From Turnera subulata (Eukaryota > Streptophyta > Magnoliopsida > Malpighiales > Passifloraceae): a stretch of 64,000 bases of DNA. The position numbers were made by a program, and so were the translations under genes. The stretch spans positions 147,367 to 211,366 of the forward strand of contig JAKUCV010004308.1 in the NCBI GenBank assembly GCA_028386065.3, in the 5' to 3' direction. The notes under the pieces are model-generated. The model searched no databases. It was not told where the DNA came from and saw only the letters and a program-made list of their open reading frames with translations. Positions 22,213-31,919 of the stretch are shown piece by piece (position 1 is the first letter of the stretch; every line of letters starts with the position of its first letter).

Positions 22213-23393
22213 TATACTGATAGATATCTTGAAACAGATTTATGTTTCATTGGCGCTTCCAGGGCGTTGTAAATTTCACTCCAATACAGAAGATCTGATT
22301 GTCTAGTCAAGAAAAAGAACATGAGCTTCTGATCAGATACGAGATTGGTGGAACGAAAATCAAAGGGACTATTCATATTTCCGTTGTTGAATGATTAGTT
22401 GCATTTGGCCACAAAAGCAGTTCATGACATCTTTTGATCAATGCATCCCTTCTTCCTTCCAGAACCTTAAGCTTATCACTGGCAGTTGCATTGATTAAGC
22501 TTATTCTTTCAATTGCTTTATGCGTACCACACCAAGGAAAAAACCTCTTGTAAAATTCTGAGGAGGAAAACTATCTAGAGTCAAGGAAGTCGAAGGTGTG
22601 TAGATAACCTTCATGCCAAGCAAGACTACGCTTTCTCTTGGAAGTTAAGCTTTCACATCTTCGATCGGTTGTTGCAAGTTAATGCTACCTCCATACTATA
22701 CGGATTGCGGGCCGGACAGGCTAGAGTAAGCCCATTCTGGACCCAGATCCTTAATAATTCGGGTAGGGTAACATATAGACTGATTATATACCGGGTAGGA
22801 TAATTTTTTATATTTTTTTTTTATCTAACGGTGATACGGGTATGAGTAAGGGTGTGCTTGTTATACCCGTTAGGTTTAAAAAATAAGAGCTAACTAAAAG
22901 AAAATCACCAAAAAAAACATTATTTTAAAGTCGTTAGAGACCTGGAAAAGAAGAAATAGAATAATATATATATTAGTTACACTTACTGCTTAGGAAAAAT
23001 TTCAATGAAAAATGCAGAGTTACAATCATAACCAAACAAAAAAAATTGATTTGCAAAGGAAAAGAATACGACATCTAATCCCAATATAAAACTAAACAAA
23101 TAATTATTATTTTTAAATAAAATATATATGGAGTATTGGGTTATTTTAGGGTATTGTAATGGCTTGGTCTAGTGGGTAGGGTAGAACTTAGACTCTTATC
23201 CAGGACCCTACCCGGACCCGGTCAAATCGGGTCCATTCTATCTTTCTTCTACCCGATTAAAGTCGGATAATACCCTACCTGTATAAACGGGTTTCGGGTG
23301 GGTATAAGGTAGACTTGGAAAACTGTCGTACTCCACAGCTTTCACTATGTCTAATGCAGAAAATCCTCTTCTGGAAAATCACCCATTATAACA
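22213..23393. other. Intergenic stretch with an hAT-like remnant
   Basis: No gene is supported. Between about 22690 and 23330, motifs such as CGGGTAGGGTA and TGGACCC occur on one side and in reverse complement on the other (TACCCTACCCGG near 23205). This looks like a degraded non-autonomous DNA element. Its ends and target duplication were not resolved. Confidence 0.35.
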
Positions 23394-23490
23394 AGGTGTG
23401 AGACTCAGGTCGAATCCGGATTAGTCGGGACAAAGCTCCGGATACCGATAGAGAACAAAAAAAATAAAAATAAATATATAAATACGACAA
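23394..23490 (+). mobile_element. SINE-like 3' fragment with A-rich tail
   Basis: The sequence GGTCGAATCC resembles a pol III box B with one base lost. It is followed by GGATTAGTCGGGACAAAG, then CTCCGGATACC and an A-rich tail (AACAAAAAAAATAAAAATAA). This order resembles the 3' part of Au-type plant SINEs. The 5' half with box A is missing. Confidence 0.4.
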
Positions 23491-23639
23491 AATTAACACT
23501 AACTCAATAAGATTAATTATATTTTTAAAATAAAGAACACACAACTGTGAATCAACTCACGAGCCTCTCGTGACAATAAAACAAAAAAAAAAGAACAATT
23601 ACCGAACCTAACGGAGCCCCTGCTCACCTCTAATATACT

Positions 23640-23775
23640 CTATACATATCTATATGCCCTATACCCCATTCCTAACCCAAGCTAAATTAAATGCCCGCAC
23701 CCAAACTCGAACCCGGATGGCCTCCGCGGACGGAGGACTTTGATGCCAACGCAACCAAGTGGTTGCTGGCAAGAC
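23640..23775 (-). mobile_element. Possible tRNA-derived SINE fragment
   Basis: On the minus strand a box-A-like TTGGTTGCGTTGGC (near 23750) is followed about 45 bp later by a box-B-like GGGTTCGAGTTTGGG (near 23712). The spacing and motifs fit a pol III promoter of a tRNA-derived SINE. No cloverleaf could be drawn, so it is not called a tRNA. Confidence 0.3.
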
Positions 23776-24564
23776 ATTAGAGAATTGGATAAAAGACAAA
23801 TGTTCTTTCTTTGAAGAATGTTGTGATTTTTTATGGACTGCCGCAATAGTTATTTCTTTTTAATTCGAGAAAGCTATTATAATTCATTGAATAGGAATAT
23901 GAGAAGTATTATTCCCTCAAAAAAAAATATGAGAAGTATTACTTTTTCGGAAGACTAATATTAAAAATTTGTTTGTTTATTGCAATAATTATATACACTT
24001 ACCTCACAATTTGCTCCATTATATATGCCACGGCTACAGAAAACTAGGAAAACAAAAGGGGCATGCTTGAAAATTTATCAACGGCTACCAGCTAGCTCTC
24101 GAAATTGTTGGGCAATAGAAATTTAGAAACTCACCCCTTTGTAGTGGAAAGTGGAAGAGAAAGAGAAAGAGAAAGATAAGGGGATTAACAAAGCTACAAT
24201 TTTTTTTCAGTGTAACAAAAAAATATACAATTAATAGCAAAAGTACGTCGGTTGAGGTAATAAGAAATTAAAACAAAAGCAATTTTTTTAAAAAAAAAAA
24301 AAGGAAACGCGCGCCTTCAAATTTTGGTTCTTTTCCGTTCTATAGGAGGACAGCAATACGTTTGTGGCGGTTACGAATCCTACCAATTCTAGGATTCCAC
24401 CTGACAACAAGGACTTTATTTCCTACTCAAACTTGGAATAGCAACTTCCTTTGTCTATATATATCGGACAGATCTAGTACGAGGTTTCTTCCCATCCTAA
24501 CCAATAGTAGTAGTTGCTATACATCCATAGAAAAAGCTAATAAAGTACTCGACCGTCTTTGAAG
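23776..24564. other. Upstream region of the NAC gene
   Basis: The stretch is AT-rich with a GAAAGA microsatellite near 24153-24176. A TATA-like TATATATATC lies near 24457, about 100 bp before the start codon, and is a plausible core promoter. No other gene is seen. Confidence 0.4.
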
Positions 24565-25917
24565 ATGGAACAAATTGCAGTGCCTGTTGGGTACAAATTC
24601 ATGCCAACCAATGAACAATTGGTGGGTCACTACCTCTACCGGAAGATCATGGGAACAATGTCACTGATGGATGGGCTAATTGTGGGTGAGTGCGATTTGT
24701 ACGGAGAGGAAGAGCCCTGGGAGATATGGCAGAGGCTTGGCGCCCGTGACCAGGATGATCTCTACCTCTTCACCAAGCTGAGGAGTGTGTGTAGCGGCGG
24801 ATCCCAAAAGATCCGGAAAGTAGGCCGTGACGGTGGGAATTGGCACGGGGAGAAAACCGGTAAGCCCTTTGCGGTGGAAGGCGGGATGACTGGATACTAC
24901 AAGAGATTTGTTTATAGGAACCCAAAATCAGGGCAGCACAATGATTCCTGGTTGATGATGGAGTACAGCTTGACGGTCGAGGGCCACAATTCTGATTATG
25001 TACTTTGCAGGATTAGAAAGAAAGCTGGTACTAATAAGGGCTCGACCTTCGATTCTGATGAAGGGAGTGGGGCAGAGTCAAGTAGTAGTTTGTCCAAGAG
25101 GAAGAGAAGGCTTGATCACCATCAATCTGGAGGTCTAAGTGATTGTCAGGAAACTAATGTCGGTCATGAACCTCCTCTTACTCAACAGCAGGCCATTGAT
25201 CACTCAGAAGCTTACCAACATCAATCGTCATTGATGAACCCGGAGAGGGAAGCAGCAGCAGCAGCTGTAATTCCACGTGGGCATTCAAAGATTCAACATC
25301 CACCACAACCTTGGACGATTCAAGATCGACAGGCAGGGCCTAGCCAGAGAGTACTTAAGGAACCATGGAAGCAAGTACCAATATTACTAGACCTCAATAA
25401 GCCTCCAAATATGCAGGATCAACTACCAGGAACGAGCAATAGAGTAATTCAACCACCGAGCGCAGTAAAAGTAGTAAATACAATTAATCGTCCAAGAATT
25501 CAAGATCAACGGCCACAGCGTACTGGCCAAAGAGTGATGCAACCGTGGGTTGCAGAAGTAGGAGCAACAAACCCTCCAAAGCATTCAAAGACTCCTCAAG
25601 AACATCATGAACCAGGGGCGGGCCAATCAGGAGTTGAAGAAAATTCATCGGTGAGGCAAGAAATTGCATTAACGTGTGAAGAAGAGGTGGTAGATCCAGA
25701 AAGGCTTGTCAATGATCAATTACAGACCAGGGCTTCGAGTCCAACGTCGAGGAGGATTGATCTTGGACAACTCTGTAGTACTCATGTCAACGGCACAAAA
25801 TCATGTAATATTGATTTACAGATAGGTCCTCTTCGAATCACAATACAGGAAAACAGGGAGAGCACTGGAAAAATTTCCAACTTGGATGACAGACCAGATA
25901 CAATATGTGTAGATTGA
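24565..25917 (+). CDS. Divergent NAC-domain transcription factor with EAR motif
   Basis: This intronless 450-aa protein carries a NAC DNA-binding domain at about residues 6-155. It shows degenerate subdomain A (PVGYKFMPTNEQLVGHYLYR), a B-like CDLYGEEEPWEIW, a C-like GGNWHGEKTGKPF, a D-like GMTGYYKRFVYRNP and an E-like YVLCRIRKK. NAC proteins act as dimers on promoter DNA in the nucleus. KRKRR at 178-182 is a likely nuclear localisation signal. The tail is rich in Gln, Pro and Ser. It has three short repeats (IQD or MQD followed by RV, starting at 252, 283 and 312) and DLNKPP at 276-281, which fits the DLNxxP EAR repression motif that recruits TOPLESS-type co-repressors. The start at 24565 is the first ATG of the frame. 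Lack of introns is unusual, since many NAC genes have two; a retrocopy or an intronless NAC clade would explain it. Confidence 0.85.
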   Translation: MEQIAVPVGYKFMPTNEQLVGHYLYRKIMGTMSLMDGLIVGECDLYGEEEPWEIWQRLGARDQDDLYLFTKLRSVCSGGSQKIRKVGRDGGNWHGEKTGKPFAVEGGMTGYYKRFVYRNPKSGQHNDSWLMMEYSLTVEGHNSDYVLCRIRKKAGTNKGSTFDSDEGSGAESSSSLSKRKRRLDHHQSGGLSDCQETNVGHEPPLTQQQAIDHSEAYQHQSSLMNPEREAAAAAVIPRGHSKIQHPPQPWTIQDRQAGPSQRVLKEPWKQVPILLDLNKPPNMQDQLPGTSNRVIQPPSAVKVVNTINRPRIQDQRPQRTGQRVMQPWVAEVGATNPPKHSKTPQEHHEPGAGQSGVEENSSVRQEIALTCEEEVVDPERLVNDQLQTRASSPTSRRIDLGQLCSTHVNGTKSCNIDLQIGPLRITIQENRESTGKISNLDDRPDTICVD

Positions 25918-26169
25918 TGTTAGAACCAACAACTATACACATATTTGGATTATCATAAATATGTTTTATTTTGTAAAAACATTTTCACACGCCTAACGTT
26001 TATTATTTAGGCGTCATATATGTGTTGTAGAAGCAATTAAATGTGAACAGTTCCTTTTTGTCAGAGATATATAATTGGTGTATTTTATTTACCATATAAA
26101 CATAATTGTTTTTTTGTCGAAATAATGGGGCATCAGTTGTGTCATCATCATTCTGCCGGTCTAAGCTCC
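25918..26169. other. Downstream region of the NAC gene
   Basis: This AT-rich stretch probably includes the 3' UTR. No coding frame is supported. Confidence 0.4.
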
Positions 26170-26362
26170 GGCCAATACCCGTACATCCTGGCATTAGACC
26201 TTCTTCATTAGAGGGACCGCCCAATACAATTTACATCTTGGCATTAAAACCTTCTCATAAGAGAGAACGCCTACCTGGCATTAGACTCTCTTCATTGGAG
26301 GGAGCGCCCAATACAGTTTACATCCTAGCATTAAAGCCTCCTCATAGGAGAGACCGCCCATC
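26170..26362. repeat. Higher-order tandem repeat (87-bp dimer)
   Basis: Units start at 26189, 26239, 26276 and 26326, giving alternating lengths of 50 and 37 bp and an exact 87-bp period. All four share a GCATTARA core and a TTCATTAGAGGGA or CTCATAGGAGAGA block. A partial further copy precedes 26189. This is a two-level repeat, probably inside a SINE-like element. Confidence 0.8.
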
Positions 26363-26565
26363 AGAGTACAAGTGGACACCCATGCCTATTACGCGTTATA
26401 GTATTGGGGAGTCACCGGACTCAATGGTCACCACCCACACAATGTGGAAGGCTACGTCACTTTATATGGGGCTTGATTGGAAGCGATGAAACTCGAACCC
26501 AAATCCTAGAGATGGCAAGCTAAAAGTTTTGTGACTTGGCCATCTCACCTCAGTTTTAATTATTT
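26363..26565 (-). mobile_element. Possible SINE-like element
   Basis: On the minus strand TGAGATGGCCAAGTCAC (near 26550) is followed by GGTTCGAGTTTC (near 26495), which resemble pol III boxes A and B. The tandem array 26170-26362 would lie in its body. No poly(A) tail or target duplication was resolved. Confidence 0.3.
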
Positions 26566-27338
26566 TTTCTCAATAATAAATTTAAAATCCCTAATATCCT
26601 CATACCCCTCTCCACCTCCCTCCTCATTCTCCTCTCTACGTCCTCACTTTTGTTATCAGTTTTGTTGATCGACGACCCAACTCGCTAGGATATTACCTCT
26701 TCCTCACCTACGACTAGTCGTCAACTTAGCGGTGAGTTGCATATGTTGTTGCAATCAAAACTTAAATATACACCGATCAATGTTCTACTAAACATCTCAA
26801 TAAAATATTTGTGATAAATTTTTTTTTAAAAAAAAGGTTAATTATCCTGCATATTTGTTATATGCCCAATAGAGACCTGCAAAACAATTGGTTTTTTAGG
26901 CCACCATTGAGGTATATTTGGTTTTACCTTGCAGAGTTGTCCCCTACAAAGCATTAGTTGTGATGATCCAATACATGTATGAACATCTCGACGCAAAATT
27001 AAGGATGGCAATGGGGTTCGTTTACGGGGACTCTGTGGGGAATCCTCAAGCGTAGAACAGGACTGAGGATAGTATTTCCTCCATGGGGTCCGGGACGGGG
27101 GGATATTTCGGGGAATTTGAAAAAAAGGGATGAGGAATACTCCCTCTTCCACAAGTAGTATCCTGATATGTGAGGAAATAAAAAATTACTCCTAGGAATC
27201 ATCTTCTACTATCCTAACCTGTCGGTTGACAACTCTGGTGTAGAGTATGCAGATGGTGGCTGTGGTGTGGTTCCCTCCTGCTTCTCTCAATGATTTCTTA
27301 ATCTAATGTACTTATCTGATACCGAAAAAAGATTGCAG
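26566..27338. other. Intergenic stretch, hAT-like trace near 27003
   Basis: No gene is supported. GGATGGCAATGGGG near 27003 resembles the start of a known type of plant hAT non-autonomous element. The following GGGG-rich DNA to about 27130 fits that, but no partner end was found. Confidence 0.3.
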
Positions 27339-27590
27339 ATCCTCATGGTTTATTATAGGCTTGGTTATCCTTTGGTCCTTATGGCTAGAAAGGAACAAAC
27401 AAATTTTTTTCTCACCTATCTATCCATGTGGACCGATTGTTTGATGTTTCTTTGGTGCATGCCACAGCTTGGATTAAGGCGTTACAACCCAAGTTTCTAT
27501 TCTCTGCCTCTTATGCCATCGCCAATGCTGAAACTTTGATTAAATGGAAAGGCGTTCGTGGACGTTTCAATCTTCTTGATTTAGATTCAT
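27339..27590 (+). pseudogene. LINE ORF2 C-terminal fragment
   Basis: One frame reads LVILWSLWLERNKQIFF and the next VHATAWIKALQPKFLFSASY. These resemble the tail beyond the zinc-binding domain of plant L1 reverse transcriptases (a W-LERN-IF motif). At least one frameshift separates the two parts, and it ends near TAG at 27590. It abuts the Cassandra-like LTR fragment. Confidence 0.45.
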
Positions 27591-27660
27591 AGTTCCTTTT
27601 TTCTAGGAAGAATATAAAATACAACAACGGTATGACTCCATAACTCCACACCCGACTAGA

Positions 27661-27668
27661 AGATACCA
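27661..27668 (-). other. Primer binding site of the Cassandra-like element (partial)
   Basis: The minus strand reads TGGTATCT next to the LTR end. The first seven bases match the tRNA-Met complement TGGTATCAGAGC. Confidence 0.5.
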
Positions 27669-27756
27669 TATAACGTCCCAGCTTGTCGACTGTCACTACA
27701 GACCAACACGGGACCTTTCCAACATGCTTTGTCCTCACTCGCATGTTTCTGGGGAA

Positions 27757-27833
27757 AACTTCCCAGGAGGTCACCCATCCTAGAATTGCTCAAAGTCAAG
27801 CATGTTTAACTATGGAGTTCTTCTGGAATGAGC
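27757..27833 (-). ncRNA. 5S rRNA-like segment inside the Cassandra-like LTR
   Basis: The minus strand carries GAACTCCATAGTTAAACATG, then CTAGGATGGGTGACCTCCTG and GGGAAG. These align with the second half of plant 5S rRNA, including the box A (AGTTAAGCGTGC in true 5S), the intermediate element GGATGGGTG and the box C region. The 5S 5' part and proper 3' end are missing, so it is not a functional 5S gene. It may still act as a pol III promoter. Confidence 0.75.
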
Positions 27834-27899
27834 ACCGAAAAGGTAGGTGCACCTTGTTGATATAGTTAGTACCCATCAAACCGCTTAAGATATTCTCAA

Positions 27900-28020
27900 T
27901 TGTACAGTCCCATTCCTGTACAACCTCGAAATCACTTCATTTGAGCTATCCTTAATTATACAGTCCCATACCCATATAATTACGAAATTGCCCCAACTGT
28001 GTAGCCCCATCCCTACACAG
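27900..28020. repeat. Three hairpins with a shared loop
   Basis: Hairpins lie at 27900-27923 (stem TTGTACAG/CTGTACAA), 27954-27981 (stem AATTATA/TATAATT) and 27997-28020 (stem CTGTGTAG/CTACACAG). The loops are TCCCATTC, about TCCCATAC and CCCCATCC. Stem sequences differ but pairing is kept. Confidence 0.7.
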
Positions 28021-28163
28021 TCTCAGGATCTCTCCTATTCCGTTGTGGATTTGGTTCGTTCCTGTGCCCCTCCGTCTAGAAGCCTGCCAGAAGCTGCTCC
28101 TTGTCCATGCTCATCCCTGCACCAGCGTTCACTTCCTGCCCTCATAGACCCCGGGATGTCACA

Positions 28164-28953
28164 TACCAAGTGACCTCTTGTTACTAAACTTCCAAGTTGA
28201 TCTAACCAATTTTATTCCAATAGAACCCCCTGTCACGAATCAGATGTTGGCCGTACCACAGTAAAAAGAACAACACAGGACCATTACGGGCCAAATCAAA
28301 TCGTCGGGTCGTTACTGACCCATACAACCGCCTGGCCGTACCAAAATCAAATCCTCACTAGAAAAGACAACCTATTATCTCCCAGTGTTATATATAACCA
28401 TGCTTGCAGCAAAAGAAAAAATATAATGAGTAAATCTCATCCAAAAAGCTCCTAGTTAAGAGACCTCACACTTGTGCCATAAACTCTTCCCTCACCAACT
28501 TGTAACACCTCATTTGAAACATCAAAGATGCAGCATATCAAAGAGCACAATTCAGATGATGATCTTCTTGGCGCAACAACATATAAGTATGTCTATCCCT
28601 TAAGTTATCACCAATTATCTTCCTAGTATGTCAAGCAACTGTTGATGGGCTTCGTATCCTCCATCAGCAAAAACAGAAACTCCGGTTCCAACGTCCAAGT
28701 GTTCTAACAAACGGTGCCAGCCAAGCGGGAAAACAAACAACACGCTATTTCAAAAACGAACAGTTGTAGAGGATAGATTATATGTTGCAAAATTTGAAGA
28801 GACTCAGTAGACTTAAGTGAATAGTAAAATATTGAAATGGTAAAGAAATAGGCATGAAAAGAAAGCTAAGATTTCTCAACGTTCAATTATCACAGAAAAG
28901 AATTGGAAACTATAATATCTATAAAGCAAACCAGTAGTAAAATCCTAAATATG
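28164..28953. other. Intergenic stretch, nothing recognised
   Basis: No coding frame, terminal repeat or RNA gene could be supported in this AT-rich stretch. Confidence 0.4.
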
Positions 28954-29240
28954 TTGGAATGAAGGAGGACTTGATGGTTTCCCAAAGAAAACTTGAAGGG
29001 GTGATGCAAATGCAAAAAGAGCATGGACATATTGTTGGCTAAGGTCAGAGATTCTTCTTACTATCATCCACCACCTGCTGCCATTCTACTAGAAGAAGAA
29101 TCTATTGCCCATTAAACTGGGTTTGACTCCTTCTCTTCTATTGCTCTTTAGATTCATGCATTCTCATATCATAACATAATTTTAATTGCTTGTTTGGATT
29201 TTATATTATTTTTATGTGCATATTATGTTAATTATTGTAT
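28954..29240 (+). repeat. Long direct repeat, copy 1
   Basis: It is about 90 percent identical by eye to 31338-31625, starting TTGGAATGAAGGAGGACTTG and ending in an AT-rich run. The two could be LTRs of a small element, since TTGG starts are common, but no primer site or target duplication was found. Confidence 0.7.
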
Positions 29241-29540
29241 TTTTTTTTTAGTACTATGGTACATATTTTGCTATCTATGGTAATATCATGAGCTAATTGG
29301 TTTTATTCATGCAAAATAGGACAGATACCATTGATGAGCTTTTTGAGCTCTTAGTTGATGCTTTTAGAAAAATTATTGTTGAGTCACTATCACTGCTTCA
29401 TATTATTTTGACATTCTGATTTATTATTTTATATTATTGTTGATGTTATATATTTTGTTGACTGATAGTTTGAGTTGATTTTTGGCACGATTGATGCCAA
29501 AACGTATGTATTTCCACTTGGTTGAGTTATTACCACCTTT

Positions 29541-30409
29541 TTTTTTTATATAAACGAGATTTATTAAGCATCAAAGCAGGAACGGTTTTGAATTGTCATC
29601 AAAGAGATGACAGTTACAAAACCCCATAATACAATCTACAAATGAACCGTCAACCAATTACAGAGGAAAAACAAAGTAACGGATACACAACATCTTATAG
29701 CAACTGCACATTACAAGCAATTCCACACTATTCTCGAAGACCATTAGCCCCCATGAGTAGATCAGTGATGTTGTATGGGAATGTAGGCTGCTTAATCTTT
29801 ATCCAAGCCAAAGATCTGATTAAGATAATATCGAAAACCCTGCCCCATTCCACATCCCTCCTTTCAAAAAGCTTCTTGTTTCTACTAATCCAGACACTCC
29901 ACAAGGTAGCATAACAGATAGCCATCCATGATGATCTAGCCGATGCCAAAATTGCCAATTCAGACCATTGTATGAAGAACACCTCAATACTACTAGGTAC
30001 ACACCGTCTTACTCCCCACCACCAACACAACTTGCACCACAATCTCCAAACTTCTCGGCAATGAATAAGAAGATGATCTCTAGTCTCTATTTCTTCCATA
30101 CAAAAAACACACAAAGCATTCTCAATATCAATGATGCCACGACTTAACAAAGCCAATTTAGACGCAATGCCATGATTAAAATTCATCCATGAAAAACACT
30201 CTGCTTTTGGAGGGGCAATCCCCAGCCATACATTTGGAATTATTCTGCGAGCAGGGTCAGCAGTAGACAGAGCCAAATAACCTTCTTTGGATGAATAACC
30301 CCCTAAATGATTACTAGACCAACGCCAAAAATCCACGGTGTTTTCCTTGAACCTCACACCTGCTAACATATTATTATTAACTTCTATCTCATCTTTTTCC
30401 CAAGAGAAC
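29541..30409 (-). mobile_element. 5'-truncated LINE (L1-type) insertion
   Basis: The 3' end is the T-run at 29538-29547 (poly(A) on the minus strand). The other end breaks off inside the coding region at about 30409. ATTACCACCTTT (29529-29540) and ATTAACACCTTT (30410-30421) match at 11 of 12, a typical LINE target duplication. The element lies between the two copies of the long direct repeat. Confidence 0.7.
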
Positions 30410-30417
30410 ATTAACAC
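29728..30417 (-). pseudogene. LINE reverse transcriptase C-terminal (zinc-binding) fragment
   Basis: The open frame encodes the zf-RVT region found downstream of plant L1 reverse transcriptases. It includes VWLGIAPPKAECFSWM, a cysteine-histidine cluster (ALCVFCMEEIETRDHLLIHC, CxxC with H and C) and WSVWISRNKKLFERRD. The endonuclease and reverse transcriptase domains are absent because of 5' truncation. The frame is intact over about 229 residues, suggesting a moderately young copy. Confidence 0.75.
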
Positions 30418-30421
30418 CTTT

Positions 30422-31337
30422 ATGCAGGAATTTTGATCGTCCTGTTTTAGCTCACTTCCGATTTATCTTATACAAAGAAGATCAACATTAAGCTCTAAAT
30501 TTTATAACTCTGAAGAAGTTTATCCTGCTAGAGATGGTTTAGAGGAAGCATTCTGGTCAATATTCATCAACGGTGATACTTCAAGGCAAAACCACTCAAG
30601 GAGAATCAAGTTAGGCAAAAAATTTCAAGTGGTTTCTAAAGTCTAAACTCCCAAGACTATTCAGGAAAAGAACTTGTTGAAACATGCTAAGTCTTGGAGA
30701 GAAAATTAGAGAAGAAGAAGAAGAAAAGACCAAGTCCTCATCCGTAAGAACAAGCTCAAAGGAAAACACTCAAGGAAAACGAGTCAACATGAGACTGAAT
30801 CTACTCTGGAAATACTATTATCAGAGACAATTCAGAATAAAAATTTTCTATTGAAGCACCACCAGATCTTGAAGAAATAATTGTTAAAGAGCTTGAAAAG
30901 GCTACTTGGCTGCAGATCTGAAGAAGTTCGAAAGTGTTTTTGGCTTCTACGATGCCAAAAGGGAAAATAAAAAGAAGCACAAGACTAAAAAGGAGGACTT
31001 CTTTCTAAAGCTTCTCAAAGAAAGGGAAAGAGAAAATTGTTAGAATTTCAGACTCTGAAGTATGAGAAAATCTTCCAGTAATGAGCAAGAAGAGTCCAAG
31101 TCTAGAGAAGAAGCTTCTTTAGTTCCCATCATAAGAAGTAGACGCTTGTTAAATCGAGAAAAGGGATGAAGAAGAGCAAGCTTGCTGAAGATGCCTATCC
31201 ATCTAACTTGGAGTTCCAAGAGTCAACAAAAGAGCAAGCTTTGAGACTCATACACCACTTCCTAGAAATGCTTGATCTTAACTTTATTGAGTAACTTCAT
31301 ACCAATATGGCCTTAAAGGCATGATGATGATGATAGA
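30422..31337. other. Non-coding DNA between repeat copies
   Basis: This is A-rich DNA with many AAGAAG and GAAGAA runs and no open frame I can assign. It may be the degenerate interior of the element bounded by the long direct repeats. Confidence 0.35.
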
Positions 31338-31625
31338 AGAATCATTGGAATGAAGGAGGACTTGATGGTTTTCAATATAAAACTTGGGGGTGATGCAAAT
31401 GCAAAAAGAGCATGGACATATTGTTGGCTAAGGTCAGAGATTCTTCTTACTATCATCCACTACCTGCTGCCACTCTACAAGAAGAAGAATCTATTGCCCA
31501 TTAAACCGGGTTTGACTCCTCATGTATTGCTCTTTAGACTCATGCATTCCCATATCATAACATAATTTTAATTGCTTGTTTAGATTTTATATTATTTTTA
31601 TGTGCATATTATGTTGATTGTTTTT
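31338..31625 (+). repeat. Long direct repeat, copy 2
   Basis: Partner of 28954-29240, in the same orientation, 2384 bp further on. The shared region starts at TTGGAATGAAGG in both; the bases before it differ. Confidence 0.7.
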
Positions 31626-31919
31626 TTTATTTTATTATTATTTTTCGGATTATATTGATGGCTCCAAAATTTTTTAAACTATGTTTATGGTTTGATATAT
31701 GGGTAATCTTTGTTCAAAATAATGGGTTGAGTCATGAATGAGCATCGAAGAAATATTAGTTTTTGTCTTGCTTCTACTTGTTATTAGTACCCTTGAATTT
31801 AATAATTAGCTTAGCAATGATTGTCATTACTTCATATACTAATCATTTTCCTTATGTTTCCTTTTCTTATGGTTTTAAATCAGATACTAGATTATAAATT
31901 TATTTGCATATTTGTAATT

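Larger units (their letters stand above)
27669..28163 (-). mobile_element. Cassandra-like LTR carrying 5S rRNA-like sequence
   Basis: On the minus strand the repeat begins TGTGACATCCCGGGGTC (28163) and ends GGGACGTTATA, followed by a primer-site-like TGGTATC. The interior holds a block homologous to 5S rRNA (27757-27833). LTRs with an embedded 5S promoter region are the hallmark of Cassandra, a small non-coding plant retroelement. The family is normally two LTRs around a short non-coding interior; the interior and second LTR are not found here, so this is a truncated copy. Three hairpins lie in the 28163-proximal half. Confidence 0.7.

Noticed and set aside
23700..23770. A tRNA gene on the minus strand
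   Set aside because: Box A and B motifs are present but no acceptor or anticodon stem could be drawn; a SINE fragment is more likely.
27757..27833. A true 5S rRNA gene
   Set aside because: Only the second half is similar and it lies inside an LTR with clear TG start and primer site, so it belongs to a Cassandra-like element.
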